A stretch of DNA of 20,951 nucleotides, taken from positions 1 to 20,951 of the IMG/VR virus record IMGVR_UViG_3300020385_000077, one strand, 5' to 3'. The DNA comes from a virus. Made by a program: the position numbers and the translations under genes. Every line of letters begins with the position of its first letter. The stretch's first letter is position 1. A model generated the notes under the pieces. The model was not told the origin of the DNA, searched no databases, and saw only the letters and a program-made list of their open reading frames with translations. Below, piece by piece: positions 7,168-12,658 of the stretch.

Positions 7168-7801
7168 AGACCCACTCAAGGGCTTCGGAAACAGTAGGGA
7201 ACTGTTCGATGAATACTTTCTTAGCATCCTCTGCGACTTGCATATGCTCCTTCTGAGTGCCGTTAGCAGTCCTCAGAGTTATGTAATGTATCCATGACCT
7301 ACATGAACCTGTCATGTAAATTTTAGTGGGCGTACACAGTGGAAGCACATTTCTTGCACATTCCTTTGCCACACCTCTTTCAAGCATCTGCTGATACAGA
7401 GCCATTGATGAATCAAACAGAGTCTGCATCTGAAGTTCCAAGTTCTGAGTCAGGAAAGGATCGAGATCATCAATAGAGTTTTGACGATTCTTTGTATCTT
7501 GACGGCGTAATTCAGGTAAAGGAATTTTATTACTAAGCAGAGATGAATCTGCATACCGTTGAGAAAATTCTTGATAGGTGAAACTACGGTGCCTTAAAAT
7601 TTGAGCCGCAATTGCACGGGTAGTATCAATCTCTAAAGTCATTGTAGACTGCTCAAAGACAGACCAATGATTATGCTTAATACAATAACGTAAAAGACCT
7701 GCATACTTATCATTTTCCTGGTTACTTGGGTTGGAAACCCTGGCGATATATGCCATGGTCTTTTCTGCGTCAGGAGTAACGCTTACTAGTTGTACTCTCA
7801 T
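7166..7801 (-). CDS. thyX: FAD-dependent thymidylate synthase ThyX
   Basis: The 211-residue flavin-dependent thymidylate synthase makes dTMP from dUMP using methylene-THF and NADPH. The signature RHRxxSxxxxSxR motif appears as RHRSFTYQEFSQRY at residues 70-83, with Thr where the first motif Ser usually is. Other family features are ARVSNPSNQE near the N-terminus and a C-terminal catalytic region with ARNVLPLCTPTKIYMTGS and RSWIHYITLRT. It supplies dTMP for phage DNA synthesis and complements the purine genes further along. It begins 3 nt after the stop of the 55-aa ORF, so the two are probably co-transcribed from the promoter at 7995-8023. Confidence 0.94.
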   Translation of the reverse strand: MRVQLVSVTPDAEKTMAYIARVSNPSNQENDKYAGLLRYCIKHNHWSVFEQSTMTLEIDTTRAIAAQILRHRSFTYQEFSQRYADSSLLSNKIPLPELRRQDTKNRQNSIDDLDPFLTQNLELQMQTLFDSSMALYQQMLERGVAKECARNVLPLCTPTKIYMTGSCRSWIHYITLRTANGTQKEHMQVAEDAKKVFIEQFPTVSEALEWV

Positions 7802-7804
7802 AGT

Positions 7805-7972
7805 TCAGTCGGGATAACCATCATCGTCTTCAAAAACCTCATCGTAGTCTCCTACAAGTGTAGTATTTCTTTCATATGTATATGCATCTATATCTGAGTA
7901 AACCTCAGACTCCAGAGCATCTACAAGAGATTTGAGATTACGTACAATGAGTTTTAATTTTTCTTTGTCCAT
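7805..7972 (-). CDS. Small acidic protein of unknown function upstream of thyX
   Basis: The 55-residue ORF runs from the ATG at 7972 (MDKEKLKLIV), with an N-terminal helix and a very acidic C-terminus (DYDEVFEDDDGYPD). The frame is open to 8023, but a longer start would be a TTG inside the terminator hairpin. The first gene after the compact terminator/promoter element, it is followed after 3 nt by thyX. It is not recognised; the acidic tail could mimic DNA or bind a basic partner, which is speculation. Confidence 0.65.
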   Translation of the reverse strand: MDKEKLKLIVRNLKSLVDALESEVYSDIDAYTYERNTTLVGDYDEVFEDDDGYPD

Positions 7973-7994
7973 AAACTCAATACCGTATGCTACT

Positions 7995-8031
7995 ATTTTA
8001 CACAAAAAAAGCGTGTCTGTCAAGACACGCT
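7995..8031 (-). promoter_or_regulatory. Fused terminator and promoter: -35 box forms the terminator loop
   Basis: On the minus strand an 8-bp perfect stem (AGCGTGTC with GACACGCT) encloses a 6-nt loop that reads TTGACA, a perfect -35 box (8018-8023). The stem is followed by a T run of seven, and exactly 17 bases after TTGACA comes TAAAAT (7995-8000), a good -10 box. The hairpin lies 7 nt past the stop of the 56-aa ORF and the -10 about 22 nt before the ATG at 7972. One element can therefore end the upstream transcript and start the thyX one. Confidence 0.75.
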
Positions 8032-8037
8032 GTAGAA

Positions 8038-8208
8038 TTAACCTAGTAATCTCCTACATATTCGTTTGCAACTGGACTGTGAGTCATCGCACTCTATTAA
8101 ACAATCAAAGTAGTCGTTTGTTAAATCTATTTCGTCATTGTATAGATTTAAGTTGTGTCCAATATTCCTCCATTCTGCTAATTGGTTACTTGACATAACA
8201 TTATGCAT
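8038..8208 (-). CDS. Small cyanophage protein of unknown function (56 aa)
   Basis: The short ORF from the ATG at 8208 gives MHNVMSSNQLAEWRNIGHNL and then an acidic helix with DLTNDYFDCLIEC and a Cys/Arg-rich end (SSCKRICRRLLG). It has four cysteines in the last 21 residues, which may bind metal or form disulfides. An alternative start is the fifth residue (ATG at 8196). The stop lies just before a strong terminator, as expected for the last gene of a unit. I recall similar small proteins in other cyanophages, but no function. Confidence 0.62.
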   Translation of the reverse strand: MHNVMSSNQLAEWRNIGHNLNLYNDEIDLTNDYFDCLIECDDSQSSCKRICRRLLG

Positions 8209-8264
8209 GGTTTAATCCGTAAGAGTTTGCTTCATAATATTAAATTAGGGGTTTCAGATCATTG

Positions 8265-8300
8265 GCAGTATTTTAATTCTATACTATCTAGTCAGCGTAT
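8265..8300 (-). promoter_or_regulatory. Weak candidate early promoter for the 56-aa ORF
   Basis: On the minus strand CTGACT is followed after 17 bases by AATACT, and the core GACTAGATAG resembles GACTAAATAG in the stronger promoter at 8805-8833. A perfect 7-bp inverted repeat (CTAACTT/AAGTTAG, 8302-8319) lies just upstream. The boxes each miss one consensus base, so this is tentative. Confidence 0.35.
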
Positions 8301-8331
8301 GCTAACTTAATGAAGTTAGTGTAATGTTTAC

Positions 8332-8358
8332 AAAAAAAGACAGGCAGTAAAGCCTGTC
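8332..8358 (-). terminator. Rho-independent terminator after the DUF4278 gene
   Basis: A 7-bp perfect stem (GACAGGC/GCCTGTC, extended by A-T pairs) with a 6-nt loop TTTACT is followed on the minus strand by a T run of seven. It starts 9 nt past the DUF4278 stop. Confidence 0.87.
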
Positions 8359-8366
8359 TTTAAAAT

Positions 8367-8534
8367 TCACTTAGCGTAGGTCTTACCACGATAACAGAAT
8401 GTACCGTGGGTTTCCTTGCTTTCTACACAACGAGTATCATACTCAACACCACGATAGGTGGTGTGAAGAACTTGTGCGTTGTGGATTGCAGATGCCTTTT
8501 GGATCTGCCTGCGAATCAGGTTTAAGGTGTTCAT
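8367..8534 (-). CDS. DUF4278 domain small protein
   Basis: The 55-residue ORF has the two short repeats of the DUF4278 domain: TTYRGVEYDT (residues 25-34) and CYRGKTY (47-53). This domain is frequent in cyanobacterial and cyanophage small proteins and its function is unknown. The N-terminal half is a basic helix (MNTLNLIRRQIQKA). An AGGAG lies 11 nt before the ATG. It is the second gene after the strong promoter at 8805-8833 and is followed by its own terminator, so the pair with the 53-aa ORF forms a short early-type operon. Confidence 0.75.
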   Translation of the reverse strand: MNTLNLIRRQIQKASAIHNAQVLHTTYRGVEYDTRCVESKETHGTFCYRGKTYAK

Positions 8535-8577
8535 AGTAGGTTACTCCTAAAGTAGTTGGATTTTTAGGTCCGTTCCT

Positions 8578-8739
8578 TTAGTCGTTTGCGTCCCAAGGAC
8601 ATTCAGGAGTTGCCTCCTGAATTGTCAAAACTATTTCATCTTTTATAGCACCCATCATTTCTTCCTGTCTTTTGACACGCTGAATAATTTCAGATGCATC
8701 TTCACAGGTGATAGTTGCGTATAATAATAAATCAATCAT
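8578..8739 (-). CDS. Small conserved cyanophage protein (53 aa), function unknown
   Basis: The ORF starts MIDLLLYATITCEDASEIIQ and ends EATPECPWDAND. I recognise the overall pattern (a helical protein beginning with a YA.ITC segment and ending in PEC.WDAND) from other T4-like cyanophages, where it is annotated as hypothetical. It is the first gene after the promoter at 8805-8833. Its 3' part encodes a strong 9-bp RNA hairpin (8601-8622). The start has no good Shine-Dalgarno sequence; a hairpin and a repeat occupy the leader instead. Confidence 0.68.
   Translation of the reverse strand: MIDLLLYATITCEDASEIIQRVKRQEEMMGAIKDEIVLTIQEATPECPWDAND
8601..8622 (-). other. Perfect 9-bp hairpin with GCAA tetraloop inside the 53-aa gene
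   Basis: ATTCAGGAG and CTCCTGAAT form a perfect 9-bp stem closed, on the mRNA strand, by GCAA (a GNRA loop). It lies in the coding sequence near the 3' end and has no T run, so it is not a terminator. It may be an RNA processing or stability element ahead of the DUF4278 gene. Confidence 0.55.
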
Positions 8740-8804
8740 GGGATGAACGCTCCGTTCCGCGACTTACTTGCGTCCCGCCCTAGAGCGGGATGAACGACAG
8801 GTCT
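8740..8804 (-). promoter_or_regulatory. Structured leader of the small-gene operon
   Basis: Between the promoter and the ATG at 8739 is a stem of TCCCGC/GCGGGA (8773-8790, 6-nt loop) and a 10-bp direct repeat, CGTTCATCCC on the mRNA strand (8740-8749 and 8787-8796). One copy overlaps the hairpin and the other abuts the start codon. The function is not known. Confidence 0.5.
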
Positions 8805-8833
8805 AGTATAGACCATTATCTCTATTTAGTCAA
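8805..8833 (-). promoter_or_regulatory. Sigma-70 (early-type) promoter of the small-gene operon
   Basis: TTGACT (8828-8833) and TATACT (8805-8810) are separated by 17 bases. The -35 box includes the last codons of the upstream 63-aa ORF. A palindrome GGTCTA-3nt-TAGACC (8800-8814) covers the -10 box and could be an operator. Confidence 0.8.
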
Positions 8834-9017
8834 GCAGTTTTGTATCATCAGATACAGAATTTTCCTTTAACAGGTTGGAGACTACCTTCTCCGTACCGTC
8901 CATAACCTTGATCTGATACAGGTTGGACTTCATATACTTTTTAATTTTCTTGTACTTCTTCTTGACTTGCTCGATACCATCAAAGTTGATATCAACATTC
9001 AGACTCTTGTCACTCAT
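8826..9017 (-). CDS. Small lysine-rich protein of unknown function
   Basis: The 63-residue ORF is coupled to the preceding gene by an ATGA overlap. The sequence has an acidic N-terminus (MSDKSLNVDINFDG), a strongly basic helix (VKKKYKKIKKYMKS) and an acidic tail ending KLLD. The basic patch suggests nucleic-acid or membrane contact. I do not recognise a family. The last codons contain the -35 box of the next promoter. Confidence 0.65.
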   Translation of the reverse strand: MSDKSLNVDINFDGIEQVKKKYKKIKKYMKSNLYQIKVMDGTEKVVSNLLKENSVSDDTKLLD

Positions 9018-9292
9018 TTCTTTTTCTTTTCTTCTTTCTTAGGTTCGCTACCAGGAGCGTTCCACATCTTAGGGTTGACGTTACCACCAGACTGCCTCAT
9101 GGTAACAAACCTATCGTGATACTTATCCCAGTAGTGATCAAAGATATCTACTTGCTTGTTAGCGACAGCCAAATCAAACTTTGAGTTACCTTCCTCATCC
9201 TTGTATTCAATGATGTAACATGTATATGGGAGAGACTTATCATTTCCCATTTCAACATCAACATCTTCTTGGAGGATTCTTATCTTAGTCAA
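9014..9292 (-). CDS. Conserved-looking phage protein with TTG start, function unknown
   Basis: I place the start at TTG 9292, giving about 92 residues: a strong GGAGG lies 6 nt upstream, and the TTGA overlaps the stop of the DUF6433-like gene just as ATGA does elsewhere. A GTG at 9307 is the alternative. Visible features are IRILQEDVDVEMG, then TCYIIEYKDEEGNSKFDLAV, DHYWDKYHDRF and a lysine-rich tail (PKKEEKKKK). It looks like a small globular protein with a basic tail. Not recognised. Confidence 0.7.
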   Translation of the reverse strand: MTKIRILQEDVDVEMGNDKSLPYTCYIIEYKDEEGNSKFDLAVANKQVDIFDHYWDKYHDRFVTMRQSGGNVNPKMWNAPGSEPKKEEKKKK

Positions 9293-9909
9293 CTGCGACC
9301 TCCCCACTTAATATCAGGATATGCCTCAGAAACAATCTCCTTGTTAATACTATACTTCTCTTCCAGGTTCTTATCCTTTACCAGGCACAGAATCTCTGCG
9401 TCAAGTGGATGCAGACCTTCAAGCATATTAATAAACATTGTCTCTCTACGAAGAGACTTCAGTTGGTCGTTACCACCCTTACAGAAGTTATAGAACCTTT
9501 GGTATTCCTTGCGGATAGTGGTCTTACCCGCCTTCAGGTCACTCATACCCAGAGAAGCACTATCAAGATATTCCATAGTACCAACTGCCTGAGCAATTTT
9601 GGTGCTCAAAGTGCCAGTGGTGATCTGTTCATCTTTCATGCTGGAGTATGGGACTTCTCCAGGGGGGAGCAGAGAGATTACACTTGGGTCAAAGTTCCAA
9701 ATGAATAATGCTTTAAGTGAATCGTGCTCGTATTTCCTCAGGACTTCTACCTTCTTTGCTCTTGTCTTCTGTTTATTGACAAGAGCAAAGATTTCAAAGA
9801 CAAAAGGATTGGGTGGCAGTTCCATTGTTGCTGGTACTGCCTTTCTTCTAGGAGGGTTCGCTTTCTTAATCGTCGCCTTCCTCGTCGTGGTCTTGGGTTT
9901 CGTAGTCAT
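9289..9909 (-). CDS. DUF6433-like phage protein
   Basis: The product of about 206 residues has a Lys/Thr-rich basic N-terminus and a helical body. Motifs include FVFEIFALVNKQKTRAKKVE, LRKYEHDSLKALFIWNF, LPPGEVPY, RRETMFINMLEGLHPLDAE and IKWGG near the C-terminus. This order resembles the DUF6433 family of T4-like marine phages, whose function is not known to me. The ATG at 9909 overlaps the upstream gene by 44 nt; an ATG at 9825 (MELPPNPF) would give a protein without the basic tail and no overlap, and I cannot decide between them. It is transcribed with the 75-aa, 92-aa and 63-aa ORFs. Confidence 0.72.
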   Translation of the reverse strand: MTTKPKTTTRKATIKKANPPRRKAVPATMELPPNPFVFEIFALVNKQKTRAKKVEVLRKYEHDSLKALFIWNFDPSVISLLPPGEVPYSSMKDEQITTGTLSTKIAQAVGTMEYLDSASLGMSDLKAGKTTIRKEYQRFYNFCKGGNDQLKSLRRETMFINMLEGLHPLDAEILCLVKDKNLEEKYSINKEIVSEAYPDIKWGGRS

Positions 9910-10093
9910 TTTCAAATCGTACTGCTAAAATTTCATCTGGTAATACATTACCATATTCATCCAACATTTCAGGATGCATATATGGCATGGTCTGTCGCTG
10001 AAGCACTTCTCTTGTAAGATATCCAACTACTAATCCAAGGAGTAGGAATTGAATTGTAACAAGAGAGAAAAGGGTTATAGTTGCGGCAGTCAT
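9866..10093 (-). CDS. DUF2973-like small membrane protein
   Basis: The 75-residue protein has one N-terminal membrane helix (ITLFSLVTIQFLLLGLVVGY) and a short soluble part with MHPEMLDEYGNVLPDEILAV and an acidic tail. The HPE(M/L)LD-x-x-GN-x-x-x-(D/E)-x-(I/L)L-x-V-R pattern resembles the cyanobacterial DUF2973 family, of unknown function. A second, more divergent member lies in the psb cluster (14047-14283). The ATG overlaps the preceding stop (ATGA) and has an AAGG before it. A late motif at 10245-10252 may drive it. Confidence 0.7.
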   Translation of the reverse strand: MTAATITLFSLVTIQFLLLGLVVGYLTREVLQRQTMPYMHPEMLDEYGNVLPDEILAVRFENDYETQDHDEEGDD

Positions 10094-10173
10094 AGTCCTT
10101 CTCCGAGAGATTTCTTTTTGATTAGTAATGATATCTCAAAACTAAAATGAATCTCCCTTCCGAAGAGAGAGAC
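10090..10173 (-). CDS. Very small ORF between nrdC and the DUF2973-like gene (doubtful start)
   Basis: From the only ATG in frame this gives 27 residues (MVSLFGREIHFSFEISLLIK and a basic end), with an ATGA junction to the next gene that supports translation of the frame. The frame is open to a TTG at 10311, but that start would overlap nrdC by 53 nt and the candidate late promoter at 10245-10252 would be inside it. A strong AGGAGG near 10220 has no start codon at the right distance. The call is tentative. Confidence 0.35.
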   Translation of the reverse strand, partial: VSLFGREIHFSFEISLLIKKKSLGEGL

Positions 10174-10244
10174 CATTTTGGCAAACTTAATATAGTTTCC
10201 CTTTCGAGGTTTGCGTCTCCCTCCTATTAGTAATTCTACACCTT

Positions 10245-10252
10245 TATTTATT
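10245..10252 (-). promoter_or_regulatory. Candidate T4-like late promoter (AATAAATA)
   Basis: The AATAAATA motif lies a few bases after the nrdC stop and upstream of the DUF2973-like and DUF6433-like genes. It matches NATAAATA. Its placement exactly between a metabolic operon and genes of another kind supports it, but the motif is short. Confidence 0.5.
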
Positions 10253-10258
10253 GTTATC

Positions 10259-10495
10259 TCAGAGAACTTTGTTTTCCCTGAGGAACTTGATCGTTTCACT
10301 ACATCCTCCAATCTTTTTTTGATCCGCTAGGATTTGAGGAAATGATGTACCTTGTCCGAACTCACCATAGAATTCGTTTGCGGTAAAGTCTCTTCCAAGT
10401 TTATACTCTACAAACTTCTGTTCAGTTAATGAGAGCACCTGAACTACCTTATCACAGTAAGGACATCCTGGTTTGGAATATACAATGAATGTCAT
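10259..10495 (-). CDS. nrdC: Glutaredoxin
   Basis: The 78-residue glutaredoxin is the expected electron donor for ribonucleotide reductase and for general disulfide reduction. The active site is CPYC (Cys11, Cys14), followed by the cis-proline loop TSFPQI (50-55) and the GG-C turn (IGGCSET, 62-68) that binds glutathione. Length is typical for phage NrdC-type glutaredoxins. The start overlaps the talC stop in ATGA, so it is coupled to transaldolase. No nrd genes lie in the window, but the enzyme fits the nucleotide-supply theme. Confidence 0.92.
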   Translation of the reverse strand: MTFIVYSKPGCPYCDKVVQVLSLTEQKFVEYKLGRDFTANEFYGEFGQGTSFPQILADQKKIGGCSETIKFLRENKVL

Positions 10496-11136
10496 TTCTG
10501 TGCCTCTGCCCAGTCATGATCAAAGATTGCAAGACCCATATCGGTGAGGATATGATCGTACATCTTATCAAACACGGAGGGTGGCATAGTCACGACGCTA
10601 GCACCATTATACCAGGAGCGGACTGCACGGTGGACACTGCGGATAGAAGCAGAGAGCACCTGCGTAGGAGCACCCGTGATACGATACAGTTCAGAGATAG
10701 ACCGAACTACCTCCAGACCTGCCACTGATTGGTCATCCAGACGCCCCACAAAGGGCGAAACATAATATGCGCCTGCCCTAGCGGCAAGCACTGCCTGAGC
10801 GGCAGAGAAGATCAGAGTGACGTTTACGCGAATGTTGTTGTATGAGAGTTGTCTGCATGCCTCAATACCATCACGAGTCATAGGGACTTTGATGGTAGCA
10901 GGGAATCCAAACTCCTCAACCAAACGACGACCTTCTGCGATCATCTCATCAGCAGTTCCAACAACTTCCATACTGATATCATTGATACCCATATCTTTGA
11001 TCTCTTGATAGACATCATCAGGTTTCCGACCACTCTTCATAATCAGAGTGGGGTTAGTGGTAATGCCGTCAATCAATCCAGTGTCATTATATTTACGGAT
11101 TAGTTCTGTATCTGCGGTATCCAGAAAAATCTTCAT
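10492..11136 (-). CDS. talC: Transaldolase TalC
   Basis: The 214-residue small transaldolase of the TalC/fructose-6-phosphate aldolase type is a hallmark of cyanophages. It starts MKIFLDTADTELIRKY, has ITTNPTLIMKSG, and the Schiff-base lysine is Lys83 in ATIKVPMT. VNVTLIFSAAQA, ARAGAYYVSPFVGRLDD and SVFDKMYDH complete the barrel. In infected cyanobacteria it is thought to increase pentose phosphate flux, giving NADPH and ribose-5-phosphate for nucleotides. A perfect consensus promoter lies about 30 nt upstream, inside the 66-aa ORF, so talC-nrdC can be expressed apart from the purine genes as well as with them. Confidence 0.95.
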   Translation of the reverse strand: MKIFLDTADTELIRKYNDTGLIDGITTNPTLIMKSGRKPDDVYQEIKDMGINDISMEVVGTADEMIAEGRRLVEEFGFPATIKVPMTRDGIEACRQLSYNNIRVNVTLIFSAAQAVLAARAGAYYVSPFVGRLDDQSVAGLEVVRSISELYRITGAPTQVLSASIRSVHRAVRSWYNGASVVTMPPSVFDKMYDHILTDMGLAIFDHDWAEAQK

Positions 11137-11333
11137 TTAAGTCCGTCTAATAGTTCTCTTTCGTCATTATATAGAAAATTCATATCTTTGTCAAGAAAAT
11201 ATTCGATTCCCATCACAACATCAGGCACCAACCATTCATGAACTGGAAGACAATACTGCCAGTTCACAGGTTGAACACAATTCATAACCACTACTGACCA
11301 AAAGGCAGTAGTGTAATTGATAATACTTGTCAT
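11133..11333 (-). CDS. Small hydrophobic protein between purM and talC, function unknown
   Basis: The 66-residue ORF starts MTSIINYTTAFWSVV. Both ends use ATGA overlaps (with purM upstream and talC downstream), which supports it. It is rich in Trp, Val, Tyr and Cys (VQPVNWQYCLPVHEWLVPDV) and may be membrane-associated. The C-terminal part (FLDKDMNFLYNDERELL) also carries the talC promoter, so this coding sequence is constrained twice. Not recognised. Confidence 0.65.
   Translation of the reverse strand: MTSIINYTTAFWSVVVMNCVQPVNWQYCLPVHEWLVPDVVMGIEYFLDKDMNFLYNDERELLDGLK
11166..11194 (-). promoter_or_regulatory. Perfect consensus sigma-70 promoter of talC-nrdC
   Basis: TTGACA (11189-11194) and TATAAT (11166-11171) with a 17-base spacer. 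The whole promoter is inside the 3' end of the 66-aa ORF, about 30 nt before the talC start. Confidence 0.85.
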
Positions 11334-12259
11334 GTTACTTTCCCAATCACCCATGACCTCAGTCCATGTGGTACATCTGAAATAATTTCTTGCGACAATT
11401 GAACTGCATCCTCAGGTACAACTATACAGAATCCAATACCAAGATTGAATACATTACGCATCTCATCCTCAGCAATATCTCCTGCTTCCTGTATCTTATT
11501 AAAGAGTTCTGGTCTTTCCCAAGAGTTATAATCAACATCAACAGTTAGACCTTTAGGGAGACACCTAGGAAGATTCTCTGGGATACCACCACCAGTGATA
11601 TGTGCCATACCGAGGATAGGAACCACATCCAACATATCCTGAATAAGAGGAGAATAAATTGTAGTTGGTTTTAGCAACTCTGGCATCTCTTTATACTTAA
11701 TATAATTCCTCCACAACATATCATTGACAAGAGTGTATCCATTACTATGAAGACCGCTACTCTCAATACCAATGACTACATCACCTGCTCTGATATTTTT
11801 ACCATCAACGATATCAAACTTCTCTACAATACCAGTACAGAAACCAGCAAGGTCATAGTCAGTTGCTCTAAAATGTTCGGCAGTCTCACCACCTAGGAGA
11901 TCCATCTGAGCAATCTCACAACCTTTAGCAATACCACTCACAATGTCACTGACATTAGCATCCAGTGATTTGGTAGAGATATAGTCTAGAAAATATAATG
12001 GTTTAGCGCCAGAACATATAACGTCATTGACGCACATAGCAACGAGATCCTGACCAATAGTGGTGTAATCATCAGCAATTCTACAAATATTAATTTTAGT
12101 TCCAACACCATCAGCACCAGATACCAGCACAGGTTTCTCGTATCCTAATGGAATCTCCATCATTCCATTGAATCCACCAATACTAGGCGATAATGTCTTA
12201 ATATACTCTACAAAGGATCGACCCTTTTGAATATCAACGCCAGAAGTTTTATAGTCCAT
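11330..12259 (-). CDS. purM: Phosphoribosylformylglycinamidine cyclo-ligase (AIR synthetase) PurM
   Basis: The 309-residue PurM uses ATP to close FGAM to AIR in purine synthesis. Motifs are SGVDIQKG near the start, SGADGVGTKI (the family SGTDGVGTK signature), GQDLVAMCVNDVICSGAKPL, LLGGETAEH, GIESSGLHSNGYTLVN and HITGGGIPENLPRCL. The protein is somewhat shorter than E. coli PurM (345 residues). The start at 12259 (MDYKTSG) is set by homology and by an 11-nt overlap with the 46-aa ORF; the frame extends 7 codons further up but without homology. It is part of the purS-purC-purM set. Confidence 0.93.
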   Translation of the reverse strand: MDYKTSGVDIQKGRSFVEYIKTLSPSIGGFNGMMEIPLGYEKPVLVSGADGVGTKINICRIADDYTTIGQDLVAMCVNDVICSGAKPLYFLDYISTKSLDANVSDIVSGIAKGCEIAQMDLLGGETAEHFRATDYDLAGFCTGIVEKFDIVDGKNIRAGDVVIGIESSGLHSNGYTLVNDMLWRNYIKYKEMPELLKPTTIYSPLIQDMLDVVPILGMAHITGGGIPENLPRCLPKGLTVDVDYNSWERPELFNKIQEAGDIAEDEMRNVFNLGIGFCIVVPEDAVQLSQEIISDVPHGLRSWVIGKVT

Positions 12260-12389
12260 CTTTCGACAACTCCTTGACATGTTTCTTCAATCGTTCTTTC
12301 TCTTCTGGGTTTCCAGGTCTCTTTGCATTACCTTTGTTATGCATTTTTTGATACTGTTCAGCACCCAGGTTGTCTAGAAAGTCATTCAT
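12249..12389 (-). CDS. Very small ORF upstream of purM (46 aa), function unknown
   Basis: The ORF has an ATGA overlap with the 90-aa gene before it and an 11-nt overlap with purM after it, filling the gap exactly. The product is hydrophilic and helical: MNDFLDNLGAEQYQKMHNKG, then a Lys/Glu-rich part with RPGNPEEKERLKKH. It contains no Cys or hydrophobic stretch. The tight coupling argues for real translation. Not recognised. Confidence 0.6.
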   Translation of the reverse strand: MNDFLDNLGAEQYQKMHNKGNAKRPGNPEEKERLKKHVKELSKDGL

Positions 12390-12658
12390 CCTACAATCTC
12401 TCCTGCTCTAATTTTTTGTAGTTGGTCAAGTTTCCATATAATATATTCAATACTTGGAATACACTGAGGATTCCAACCAACGAACCCATATGTCTCACCA
12501 GAATTCATCACCCAACAGGGAGCATCATCATTATCAAGGTCCAATGATGCTCTGTATGCTTCTTCACCCATCAGTACAACTGCTCTCTCACTTTCAGTCA
12601 ATACACTGAAGCAGGTGAAGGCATGTTTTCTGATTTCATCTGGGAGATAATCTTTCAT
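12386..12658 (-). CDS. Protein of unknown function between purC and purM
   Basis: The 90-residue ORF starts MKDYLPDEIRKHAFTCF and is coupled to purC by a 4-nt overlap. It contains LTESERAVVLMGEEAY, DDAPCWVMNSGETYGF, VGWNPQCIPSIEYIIW and a basic/acidic end. It looks like a compact soluble protein with three Cys and three Trp. I know no family. Its position in the purine operon suggests expression with it, not necessarily a purine role. Confidence 0.7.
   Translation of the reverse strand: MKDYLPDEIRKHAFTCFSVLTESERAVVLMGEEAYRASLDLDNDDAPCWVMNSGETYGFVGWNPQCIPSIEYIIWKLDQLQKIRAGEIVG

Noticed and set aside
8024-8825. tRNA, small RNA or CRISPR array in the stretch that lacks longer ORFs
   Set aside because: No cloverleaf or spaced repeats; three short ORFs with junctions, terminators and a promoter explain it.
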